Shown: positions 15,357 to 22,263 of the stretch, piece after piece
How positions within the stretch are numbered: the stretch's first letter is position 1
How the letters are laid out: every line of letters begins with the position of its first letter
From: Acidimicrobiaceae bacterium
GTDB lineage: Bacteria > Actinomycetota > Acidimicrobiia > Acidimicrobiales > Bog-793
Assembly (NCBI GenBank): GCA_027306715.1
Contig: DAHUZG010000359.1
Span: forward strand, 1 to 22,263
DNA: 22,263 bases
Direction of reading: 5' to 3'
Notes under the pieces: generated by a model
The model's database searches: none
Seen by the model: the letters and a program-made list of their open reading frames with translations, nothing else
What the model was told of the DNA's origin: nothing
Program-made: the position numbers and the translations under genes

Positions 15357-15360
15357 TCAG
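15308..15360 (-). repeat. Four 14-bp repeats spanning the thrC stop codon
   Basis: gccgtcctcgaagg is repeated with a period of 14 at 15308, 15322, 15336 and 15350; the copy nearest thrC includes its TGA stop (15359-15357). In mRNA sense the unit is TTCGAGGACGGCCC, with TTTGAGG and TCTGAGG variants toward thrC. A 14-bp period does not preserve frame, which is harmless outside the coding region. Confidence 0.9.
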
Positions 15361-16424
15361 AGCCCGAGCGCGTCGAGGACCGGCTCGAAGGCCGCCTCGA
15401 CCGCTCCCGGCACCTGCACCTGGCTGATCGCCACGTCGGGATCCTTGAGGCCGTGACCGGTGAGAACGCACACCACCTGGGAGCCTGTTGGGACTCCGAC
15501 AGACAGCAGACCCGCCACCGAGGCAGCAGACGCCGGCTCACAGAATACCGACTCCTCGGCGGCGAGGAAGCGGTAGGCGGCCAGGATCTCCTCGTCGCTC
15601 ACCGCCGCGATCGCTCCGCCCGACTCCCTCGCCGCCGCGCTCGCCCCGTACCACGACGCCGGGTTGCCGATGCGGATCGCCGTCGCCACCGTCTCGGGCC
15701 GGTCGATGACCCGGCCTTCGACGATCGGCGCGGCACCTGCAGCTTGGAAGCCGAGCATGCGCGGCAGGCGCGTCGCCAGGCCCGCTTCCCGGTACTGGCA
15801 ATATCCGCGCCAGTAGGCGGTGATGTTGCCGGCGTTGCCGACGGGGATGCAGTGCACCTCGGGCGCGTCGCCGAGCGCGTCGACGATCTCGAAGGCGCCC
15901 GTCTTCTGGCCGTCGATTCGGTGCGGGTTGACGGAGTTGACGACGACGACCGGGGCCTTGTCGGCGAGGTCACGCACGATCCGCAGCGCCTCGTCGAAGT
16001 TGCCCCTCACCTGAACAACCTGAGCGCCGTGAACAAGCGCCTGGGCGAGCTTGCCGATGGCGATGTAGCCGTCGGGGATGAGCACCGCGCACCGCAGGCC
16101 GGCGCGCGCCGCGTAGGCGGCGGCCGAGGCCGAGGTGTTGCCCGTCGACGCGCAGACCACCGCCTTGGCGCCTTCCTCGACGGCCTTCGAGATCGCCAAG
16201 GTCATCCCGCGATCTTTGAACGAGCCGGTCGGGTTTGCTCCCTCGACCTTGAGGAAGACCTCGGCCCCGACACGCTCGGACAGCCGCGGCGCCTCGATGA
16301 GGGGCGTGTTCCCCTCGTTCAAGGTGACCAACGGTGTCGCCTCGCTCACCGGGAGGAACGCCCCGTAGTGCCGGATGATCCCCCGCCAGGCCGGCAGGCG
16401 CTCGCCCGGCGCCTCAGCGCTCAC
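15357..16424 (-). CDS. thrC: Threonine synthase
   Basis: PLP enzyme turning O-phosphohomoserine into threonine; 355 aa, the usual size of the short class. The PLP lysine is K70 in NPTGSFKDRGM (64-74). Also present are the substrate loop TLNEGNTPL (34-42), the phosphate-binding STGNTSASAAAYAARAG stretch, and PVGNAGNITAYWRGY. The GTG at 16424 lies inside the hom coding region (11-base overlap), so it is translationally coupled to hom. The upstream frame would add 37 implausible residues. Its substrate is made by homoserine kinase, which is not encoded next to it here. Tandem 14-bp repeats begin at its stop codon. Confidence 0.95.
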   Translation of the reverse strand: MSAEAPGERLPAWRGIIRHYGAFLPVSEATPLVTLNEGNTPLIEAPRLSERVGAEVFLKVEGANPTGSFKDRGMTLAISKAVEEGAKAVVCASTGNTSASAAAYAARAGLRCAVLIPDGYIAIGKLAQALVHGAQVVQVRGNFDEALRIVRDLADKAPVVVVNSVNPHRIDGQKTGAFEIVDALGDAPEVHCIPVGNAGNITAYWRGYCQYREAGLATRLPRMLGFQAAGAAPIVEGRVIDRPETVATAIRIGNPASWYGASAAARESGGAIAAVSDEEILAAYRFLAAEESVFCEPASAASVAGLLSVGVPTGSQVVCVLTGHGLKDPDVAISQVQVPGAVEAAFEPVLDALGL

Positions 16425-17826
16425 GGCCGATGACCCGCAGCACGCCGCCGACGCGCTCGACGGCTTCGTCGCGGGCGAGCGCGCTGAGCGTCGCCTGGAC
16501 ATCGGCCTCGCGGGCGGTATGGGTGATGAAGACAAGGCGGGCCTCGTCGCCGAGCCCGATCTGCTCCATCGAGCGGATCGAGACGTGGTGCTCGCCGAAG
16601 GCCCCGGCGACGCGGGCGAGGACGCCCGGGCGGTCGAGCACGTCGAGCGAGAGGTAGTACTGCGTCTCGAGCTCGTCGATCGGGCGCACCACGAGCCGGT
16701 GTCGGGGCGGAGCCGGCCGCGCCGGCCCGGCGAGGCGGACGGCAGCGTCGATGACGTCGCCGAGGACGGCGCTCGCCGTCGGCCGACCGCCGGCGCCGCG
16801 CCCGTAGAGCATCAGCTCGCCCGCCGACTCGCCCTCGATGAACACGGCGTTGAACGGCCCGCGCACGCCGGCGAGCGGATGGTCGCGAGGCACCATCGCC
16901 GGGTGGACGCGCACCGCGATCGGCTCCGGGAGGCCGGCGTCGAGGGGATCCGCGTCTCGAACGGTCGCCACCTGCCGCGCAGGCTGCTCTCGGGGCGCGG
17001 CGCCGGGCTCTGCTGCTTCGGGGCTCGACTCGATCCGTTCGGCGACGGCGAGCAGCTTCACCTCGTAGCCGAGCCGGTGCGCGAACTCGACGTCGGCGAC
17101 GTCGATCGTCTCGATCCCCTCGCGGTAGACGTCTCCGGCGACGACGTCGCCGTTGAAGGCGAGGCTGGCGAGGATCGCCGCTTTGGCCGAGGCGTCGAAC
17201 CCCTCGACGTCGGCGCTCGGATCACGTTCGGCGTAGCCGAGGCCCTGAGCCTCCTTCAGCGCCTCGGCGTAGCTCACGTGGTCCTCGCTCATCCGCGTGA
17301 GGACGTAATTCGTCGTGCCGTTGACGATCCCGGTGACCCGGCGCACCCGCTCGCCGGCGAGCGAGACCCGAAGCGTCCGGAGCAGCGGGATGGCGCCGCC
17401 GACGGCCGCCTCGTAGAGCAGCTCGCGGCCGGCCGCAGCGGCGACGGCGTGCAGCTCGCCGGCGAAATTCGCGAGCAGCTCCTTGTTGGCCGTGACGACG
17501 TGCTTGCCCGACTTCAAGGCGTCGAGGATGAGCGAGCGCGCCGGCTCGATCCCGCCGATCGCCTCGACGACGATGTCGATTCTCGGGTCGGTGGCGACCT
17601 CGTGGGCGTCGTGGGTGAGCCGGTCGGGCCCGAGCGAGGGGGTGCGCGCCTTGGCGAGGTTCCTCACGGCGACCCGCGCCACCTCTAGCCGGACGCCCGA
17701 CCGCAGCTCGATGCCGGCGGCGTCACCGTCGATCAGCTCGACCAGCGCCGCTCCGACGTTGCCGCAGCCGAGAACCCCGACACGGACCGGCGCGGGCTGT
17801 CCTGCCGTCGGGCCAGCCTCGCTCAC
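16414..17826 (-). CDS. hom: Homoserine dehydrogenase with ACT domain
   Basis: Reduces aspartate semialdehyde to homoserine, the branch point to threonine, methionine and isoleucine. 470 aa from GTG at 17826; a GTG two codons earlier (17832) is also possible. NAD(P)-binding GVLGCGNVG (17-25), catalytic-region TANKELLA (112-119) and the family signature GLGYAERDPSADVEGFDASA (195-214) are present. The C-terminal ACT domain (about 390-465, YYLSLDVLDRPGVLARVAGAF) normally binds threonine for feedback inhibition. An unusual Ala/Glu/Pro-rich insert of about 35 residues (266-303) splits the catalytic domain. Upstream is a 95-bp spacer from lysA containing a 10-bp tandem duplication (17891-17910). Confidence 0.95.
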   Translation of the reverse strand: MSEAGPTAGQPAPVRVGVLGCGNVGAALVELIDGDAAGIELRSGVRLEVARVAVRNLAKARTPSLGPDRLTHDAHEVATDPRIDIVVEAIGGIEPARSLILDALKSGKHVVTANKELLANFAGELHAVAAAAGRELLYEAAVGGAIPLLRTLRVSLAGERVRRVTGIVNGTTNYVLTRMSEDHVSYAEALKEAQGLGYAERDPSADVEGFDASAKAAILASLAFNGDVVAGDVYREGIETIDVADVEFAHRLGYEVKLLAVAERIESSPEAAEPGAAPREQPARQVATVRDADPLDAGLPEPIAVRVHPAMVPRDHPLAGVRGPFNAVFIEGESAGELMLYGRGAGGRPTASAVLGDVIDAAVRLAGPARPAPPRHRLVVRPIDELETQYYLSLDVLDRPGVLARVAGAFGEHHVSIRSMEQIGLGDEARLVFITHTAREADVQATLSALARDEAVERVGGVLRVIGRER

Positions 17827-17921
17827 CGGCACACCGTAGCGCCCCCCGGCTGAGCCGCCCCTTCCCGTCGGCGGCACCCGTCCACTGCGCTCCGGGGGTC
17901 TCCGGGGGCCGGTGGCACGGC

Positions 17922-19322
17922 TCAGTCCTCGAGGCGCAAGAGGTCGTCGACCCGCTCGCGCCGCACGACCACCCGCGCCTTCCCGTCGCCGACGAACACC
18001 ACCGCCGGTCGCCGCAGGCGGTTGTAGTTGGAGGCCATCGAGAAGCCGTACGCCCCCGTCACCGGGGTGGCGAGGACGTCGCCGACTGCGAGGTCGGCGG
18101 GAAGCCGAGCGCTCTCGACGAGGACGTCGCCGGACTCGCAGTGCTTGCCGACGACCCGCGCCGGGAGCGGCCGTGGCGAGGAGGCGGCGCGCGGCAGGAA
18201 GGCCTCGTAGCCGCTGCCGTAGAGGACCGGGCGGGGGTTGTCGCTCATCCCGCCGTCGACAGCGACGTAGGTTCGGATACCGGGGAGGTGCTTGATCGTG
18301 CCGACGCGATAGCACGTGATGCCCGCGGTGGCGACGATCGCCCGTCCCGGCTCGGCGGTGACACGGACCTGCTGCGCCAGCCCGGCGCTGGCGCAAGCGG
18401 CGTGAACCACCGATGCCCACTCACGGATCGAGGGTGCCGCCTCGCCGTTCAGGTAGGCGACGCCGAGGCCGCCTCCGATGCACAGCTCGCTCAGCCCATG
18501 ACGCTTGACGAACGGAACGAGCAGGGCGATCTCTTGGACGAAGGCATCGAGGCGGAAGATCTGCGAGCCGATGTGGGCGTGGGCGCCGACGAGCTCGAGC
18601 CCGTCGACCGCGGCGATCGCCTCGACCGCGGCATCGGCGGCTCCGGAGGCGAGCGAGAAGCCGAATTTGCTGTCCTCTCTGCCGGTCGTGACGAACTCGT
18701 GGGTATGCGCCTCGACGCCCGGCGTCACCCGCACGAGCGCCTGCTGAGGAGCAGGGGCACTGCCGCCGGGGCCCGTGCGCCGGGCGGCGAGCGCGCCGAC
18801 GAGGCGGTCGAGCTCGTCGGAGGAGTCGACGACGACACGGTGCACGCCGAGCGAGCATGCCGTGTCGAGCTCCTCGGCCGATTTGTTGTTGCCGTGCAGC
18901 ACGAGTGACGAGGGGCTGGCTCCGGCGGCGAGCGCGATCGAGAGCTCCTCGCCGGTGGCGACGTCGAGCAGCATCCCTTCCTCCCGGGCAAGTCGCGCCA
19001 TCGACTTGCAGAGGAACGCCTTGGCGCCGTACGCGACACCGGGTCCGAAGGCAGCGACCGCCTCCCGGCAGCGTGCCCGCAGGTGCTCCTCGTCGTACAC
19101 GAAAAGGGGCGTGCCCTGCTCGTCGGCGAGCCGGCAGATGTCGACACCGCCGACCAAGAGGCGGCCGTCGGCGCCGACCGCCGCTGTGAGAGGCAGAAGA
19201 TGAGGTGCGATCGGCGCCGCGCTTGAAGCGGGGTCGCGGCTCGATGCGGGATCGCCGCTCGGTGGCACACCGGCGGCGACTCGGCCGGCGGTGCTCGGCC
19301 CGCTGCGCCGGAGCTGGCTCAC
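17922..19322 (-). CDS. lysA: Diaminopimelate decarboxylase
   Basis: PLP enzyme for the last step of lysine synthesis, decarboxylating meso-diaminopimelate. 466 aa from GTG at 19322, which overlaps the argS stop as GTGA and has GGAG six bases upstream. The PLP lysine is K101 in AYGAKAFLCKS (98-107). Also present are GAHAHIGSQI (246-255), CIGGGLGVAY (281-290), TAEPGRAIV (322-330), DGGMSDNPRP (356-365) and the catalytic CESGD (395-399). About 40 extra N-terminal residues are low complexity and include two DPASS units from an old 18-bp duplication. A Gly/Ala/Pro-rich loop also sits at 181-193 (RRTGPGGSAPAPQ). Confidence 0.95.
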   Translation of the reverse strand: MSQLRRSGPSTAGRVAAGVPPSGDPASSRDPASSAAPIAPHLLPLTAAVGADGRLLVGGVDICRLADEQGTPLFVYDEEHLRARCREAVAAFGPGVAYGAKAFLCKSMARLAREEGMLLDVATGEELSIALAAGASPSSLVLHGNNKSAEELDTACSLGVHRVVVDSSDELDRLVGALAARRTGPGGSAPAPQQALVRVTPGVEAHTHEFVTTGREDSKFGFSLASGAADAAVEAIAAVDGLELVGAHAHIGSQIFRLDAFVQEIALLVPFVKRHGLSELCIGGGLGVAYLNGEAAPSIREWASVVHAACASAGLAQQVRVTAEPGRAIVATAGITCYRVGTIKHLPGIRTYVAVDGGMSDNPRPVLYGSGYEAFLPRAASSPRPLPARVVGKHCESGDVLVESARLPADLAVGDVLATPVTGAYGFSMASNYNRLRRPAVVFVGDGKARVVVRRERVDDLLRLED

Positions 19323-20938
19323 ATCCGCTCCGGCGCGGTGATGCCGAGCAACGAGAGGGCGATCCGAAGGGCCACGCGGGTGCCCTCGACCAGCCACAGC
19401 CGCGCCTGGGTGACCTCGTCGGGGACGTCGTCGCCGAGCACCCGGCAGTCGTGGTGAAAGCCGTGGAATTCGCCGGCGAGCCGGCGCACCCAGTTCGTCA
19501 CCTTGTACGGGGCACGCTCGACGGCCGCCTCGCGCACCGCCGGCCCGAGATCGACGAGGCAGCGAAGGAGATCGAGCTCGCGCGGATCGACCAGCGGTGA
19601 GAGGTCGACCTCGTCGATCGGGCGGCGCTCGACCCCGCGCTCGCCCGCGACGCGCTCGATACCGGCAATGCGGGCATAGGCGTATTGCACGTAGTAGACC
19701 GGGTTCTCCGCCGAGGTGCGCTCGACCAGGTCGAGGTCGAGCGTCGTCGCCTGGTCGATCGAGTAGAGCAGCGAGAGCAGCCGGGTGGCATCGGGCCCGA
19801 TCGAGTCGACGAGCTCGTCGAGGCGGACGAAGTTCCCCGCCCGCTTCGACATCCGCTGGCCCGCCACCGAGACCAGCTGACCGAGCACGACCTCGAGCCG
19901 GGAAGAATCGACGCCGAGCGCATCGATACCTGCCTTCAGGCTCGCCACCTGACCGTGGTGGTCGGCCCCGAGCACGTCGATCACCCGGTCGAAGTGACGG
20001 ACGAGGAACTTGTCGCGGTGGTAGGCGAGGTCGCCGGCGAGATAGGTGGGGTCGCCGTCGGCCTTCACGAGGACCCGGTCACGGGAGTCTCCGAGCTCGC
20101 TCGAGAGCAGCCAGGTGGCACCGTCGCGCTCGGCGACGTAGCCGCGCTGGCGCAGTAGCTCGATCGTCTCGGCGACCTGGCCGCTCTCCTCGATCGAGGC
20201 CTGGCTGTACCACTCGTCGAATGCGATGCCGAGCCGCTCGAGCGTGGCGCCGATGTTGGCGAGGATCTCTCCGGCGGCGAAGCGGCCGGCGGCGGCGACG
20301 TCGTCGGGACCGTCGTAACCCTCGGCGAGCTCGGCCACATAGGCCCCCTGGTAGCCCTCGAGAGGAGCCTCCTCGCCTCGGCGCCGTGCGAGCACGCTCT
20401 CACCGAGCTTGCGGATCTGGCCGCCGGTGTCATTGACGTAGTACTCCCGGCTGACCGCGTAGCCGGCGCGGTCGAGGACCCGAGCGAGCGCGTCCCCGTA
20501 CGAGGCGAACCAGCCGTTGCCGACGTGCAACGGTCCCGTCGGGTTCGCCGAGACGAACTCGACCTGCACGCGCTCGCCGTGACCGAGATCAGGCCGGGCG
20601 TAGCCGTCTTCCCCCGCCGCGACGAGGTCGCGCAGCGACTCGTGCAGGTACGACGCCGCCAGGTGGACGTTGACGAAGCCGGGGCCGGCGACCTCGACCT
20701 TCACGACGTGCTCGATCCCGGCGGCGCCGACTCGCTCGGCGAGCATCCCGGCGACCTGGCGGGGTGGAGCGCCGGCGCGCCCGGCGGCGACGAGGGCGAG
20801 GTTCGTCGAAAGGTCGCCGTGCTCCTGGCGCGCCGGGCGCTCGAGACGCACGCTTTCCGCCGGCACCTCCACGCCGTAGGTCTCGGCGAGGGCGGCGGCG
20901 AGTGCCGTGGCAAGGTCGTCCTCGACGTGCAGCGTCAT
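19319..20938 (-). CDS. argS: Arginyl-tRNA synthetase
   Basis: Class I synthetase charging tRNA-Arg; 539 aa. The N-terminal Add-1-like domain (about 1-110) is followed by the HIGH-region ANPTGPLHVGNGW (131-143, with the HxGN variant), YYVNDTGGQI (166-175), DLAYHRDKF (303-311), GADHHGQ (324-330) and the KMSK-region GQRMSKRAGNFV (360-371). The C-terminal all-helical anticodon-binding (DALR) domain from about 410 ends SLLGITAPERM. I chose ATG at 20938 because the family signature begins there; the ribosome site is weak (ATGGGTC), which suggests a short or absent leader. It lies 248 bp from, and divergent to, a tRNA-Arg gene and heads the run to thrC. Confidence 0.96.
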   Translation of the reverse strand: MTLHVEDDLATALAAALAETYGVEVPAESVRLERPARQEHGDLSTNLALVAAGRAGAPPRQVAGMLAERVGAAGIEHVVKVEVAGPGFVNVHLAASYLHESLRDLVAAGEDGYARPDLGHGERVQVEFVSANPTGPLHVGNGWFASYGDALARVLDRAGYAVSREYYVNDTGGQIRKLGESVLARRRGEEAPLEGYQGAYVAELAEGYDGPDDVAAAGRFAAGEILANIGATLERLGIAFDEWYSQASIEESGQVAETIELLRQRGYVAERDGATWLLSSELGDSRDRVLVKADGDPTYLAGDLAYHRDKFLVRHFDRVIDVLGADHHGQVASLKAGIDALGVDSSRLEVVLGQLVSVAGQRMSKRAGNFVRLDELVDSIGPDATRLLSLLYSIDQATTLDLDLVERTSAENPVYYVQYAYARIAGIERVAGERGVERRPIDEVDLSPLVDPRELDLLRCLVDLGPAVREAAVERAPYKVTNWVRRLAGEFHGFHHDCRVLGDDVPDEVTQARLWLVEGTRVALRIALSLLGITAPERM

Positions 20939-21186
20939 GACCCATGAGGATGACCGACCGGCGTGACGTGCGCAACCGCAGGTCGCCACCGTCGCGAGCA
21001 TCACCTCCGCCCGGCGTAGTCGGCAGCGGCCGCGCCCGACAGCGGGTCGGCCGCCGACGGACCGGCGCCGGCGACGACCCGGCCCGGCCGGCGGCGGCAC
21101 CGACTACGATCGCTCCGCCGGGCATCGACAGCGGGACCGGCCGGAGAGACCCGGTCCGGCTCGAACGGCCGTTCGGTGGCCGACCC
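20939..21186. promoter_or_regulatory. Divergent control region between argS and tRNA-Arg
   Basis: No gene fits here. On the plus strand a TACGAT box (21105-21110) could be the -10 of the tRNA gene, about 70 bases upstream of its 5' end, but no good -35 is seen. On the minus strand TTGCGC followed 17 bases later by CATCCT would start argS transcription within a few bases of its ATG. Both assignments are weak. The stretch is very G+C rich, with many ccggc words. Confidence 0.3.
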
Positions 21187-21258
21187 GCCCTCGTAGCTCA
21201 GGGGATAGAGCACCGGCCTCCGGAGCCGGGTGCGCAGGTTCGAATCCTGCCGGGGGCA
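21187..21258 (+). tRNA. tRNA-Arg, anticodon CCG
   Basis: A complete cloverleaf can be folded. The acceptor stem is GCCCTCG with CGGGGGC (one T-G pair). The D arm is GCTC/GAGC around AGGGGATA, the anticodon stem CCGGC/GCCGG has loop CTCCGGA (anticodon CCG, reading CGG), and the T arm is GCAGG TTCGAAT CCTGC. The discriminator is A, followed by CCC, so the terminal CCA is not fully encoded. It is 72 bases long with a four-base variable loop. It is the only plus-strand gene I can identify and lies back to back with argS. Confidence 0.96.
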
Positions 21259-22263
21259 CCCTGAATATGGCCTCTGAGCTGGGACAATCGCTTTCACGCA
21301 TCACCCCGGCAGTGACCGCTGCACCCCCCTGTTACCCCCCGTTTGCCGTCACAATTGGGATGGTGGTGGGATGGGAATTGTCCCCACTGATGCCCTAGGG
21401 GCAGGTCAGAGCCACGAGCCCTCCGCTTCGGGGCTAAGCAGGTCCGTCAGATCGGCCCTGGTGGCCCGGCGGCTCGTGCGGATTCGAGGAAGGGGCGCGC
21501 TACTCCGCGTCACCTCGCGTCCCTGATCGCCGTCCTCGGCCAAGGGCTGCCCGCGCCCCCTGTCCAACAGCAGTCGTCCCGCCCGGAGGCCCGATCCGGT
21601 CCTCGACGCCGAGACGTTCTGGGACGCGACGCAAGCTCGGGACGCTCGCCGATCACGTCGCCAGCTTCCTCGGGACGCGCTGGGCGCAGCGTCGCCGCTG
21701 AGAGCCGCGAAAGGGGCTCAAGACGGACCGGCTCGCGACGGACCAATTTCGAAGCGCCGACCTTCGACGTGTGCCGCCCGAGGGGTGTGGGTCAAGCCTT
21801 CAGGCGTCGCCTGGAGAGGCTCCTGGTCGGCGGTGCTGACCCCGGCGTAGCGGGGGAGATCGTTTATCCCCAGCGTGTCAGAAACGGTGGGTGAGCGGGT
21901 GGATGAAACGTTGATTTCGGACACGGCTTGTGGAACGGATTACGCGGCACTTCCAGGACGGCGGTGCCGTGTGGTCAATAACGGTGGTTTCTGCGACGGG
22001 TGCTGAGTTCGCAGTCGGCTCCGAAGGCAGCGCCACACCTACCAAACCACGAAGCTGCCGCATCTTGAGCACTTGGCTCTGCTGTCGCCAGCGCCGAAGC
22101 AGGCACAGACGCGTTATGTGGCGAATGGATGCACCATTTGTGGTTTCAAGCCACTGCCTTGCGGTCAAGCTCCATCAGTAGCAGTAGCTGACCCCTGCGT
22201 TTGGCGGGTGTCGCACTGACTGGGATGGAAGGTGACAGATGGCCATGCCCGAGCACGTCACCT
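21259..22263. other. 1-kb stretch with no recognised gene, lower G+C
   Basis: Only short, mutually overlapping frames exist on both strands and none resembles a family I know. Counting lines 21961-22200 gives about 60 % G+C, against about 73 % in a sample coding line of atpH. Small palindromes are present: caggcg t cgcctg (21801-21813), a tgccc/gggca hairpin near 21390-21402, and an imperfect 11-bp inverted repeat (21875-21885 and 21914-21924). A minus-strand frame of about 105 codons that ends near 21414 (..RATRADLTDLLSPEAEGSWL) stays open but has no clear start. The stretch may be decayed or foreign DNA next to a tRNA 3' end. Confidence 0.5.
21875..21924. repeat. Imperfect 11-bp inverted repeat
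   Basis: gtgtcagaaac (21875-21885) and atttcggacac (21914-21924) match at 9 of 11 positions as an inverted pair, separated by 28 bases. The composition changes to lower G+C just after it. It could be a remnant insertion-sequence end or a chance stem; no transposase frame is attached. Confidence 0.4.

Noticed and set aside
21833..21862. A 30-base block resembling a type I-E CRISPR repeat (cccc...gcgtagc...gggg hairpin).
   Set aside because: Only one copy is present; no second repeat occurs at a spacer-like distance on either side and no cas gene is in the window.
21930..22181. Plus-strand 83-codon and opposite 96-codon frames in the lower-G+C stretch, considered as transposase fragments.
   Set aside because: Neither shows a DDE or other transposase motif, and both could be chance; the inverted repeat nearby is imperfect.
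22239..22263. Possible gene start ATGGCCATG with GGAAGG upstream, running off the right edge.
   Set aside because: Only eight codons are visible and no family can be judged; the ribosome-site match alone is too weak.

Overview
The window is high-GC DNA (about 73 % G+C in a sampled coding line). Almost every recognisable protein gene lies on the minus strand, so the cluster reads from high to low coordinates. Gene order (argS, lysA, hom, thrC, rho, rpmE, prfA, prmC, tsaC, glyA, wecA-type transferase, atpZ/atpI, atpB, atpE, two b-type genes, atpH, atpA, atpG) matches the actinobacterial housekeeping block that I remember from Mycobacterium tuberculosis as argS to atpG. A long Rho with a low-complexity insert, a mycobacterial-type c subunit and a delta subunit with a duplicated N-terminal domain all point to Actinomycetota. 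The heavy Ala/Gly/Pro insertions would suit a lineage such as Acidimicrobiia, but genus cannot be told from the sequence.

Layout. 21259-22263: about 1 kb with no gene I recognise, falling to about 60 % G+C, just 3' of a plus-strand tRNA-Arg(CCG) (21187-21258). 20938 to 15357: argS, lysA, hom and thrC, closely spaced or overlapping (arginyl-tRNA synthesis, lysine, homoserine and threonine). thrB, expected after thrC, is absent. 15356 to 14826: a 531-bp gap with a candidate promoter and a hairpin-rich leader in front of rho. 14825 to 9630: rho, rpmE, prfA, prmC and tsaC, i.e. transcription termination and translation (ribosomal protein L31, release factor 1, its methylase, and tRNA t6A synthesis). 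9324 to 6524: glyA (serine/glycine and one-carbon units) and a polyprenyl-phosphate sugar-1-phosphate transferase (cell-envelope glycan initiation). 6514 to the left edge: F1Fo ATP synthase assembly and subunit genes in the order atpZ-like, atpI, a, c, b', b, delta, alpha, gamma; gamma is cut by the window edge, and beta/epsilon would lie beyond it.

Most notable. (1) The second b gene and delta are in the same reading frame, separated by one TGA and one codon: an unfused version of the mycobacterial b-delta fusion. (2) The c subunit has Met where susceptible mycobacteria have the bedaquiline-contact Ala63. (3) The gamma subunit carries a roughly 60-residue Gly/Ala-rich insert where plants and cyanobacteria carry their regulatory insert. 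(4) Short tandem duplications, mostly 14-15 bp, recur at gene ends, in spacers and as in-frame low-complexity inserts (atpG, prmC, tsaC, rho). No defence system, transposase, integrase or CRISPR array could be identified; this is essentially a conserved core region with unusual local expansions.
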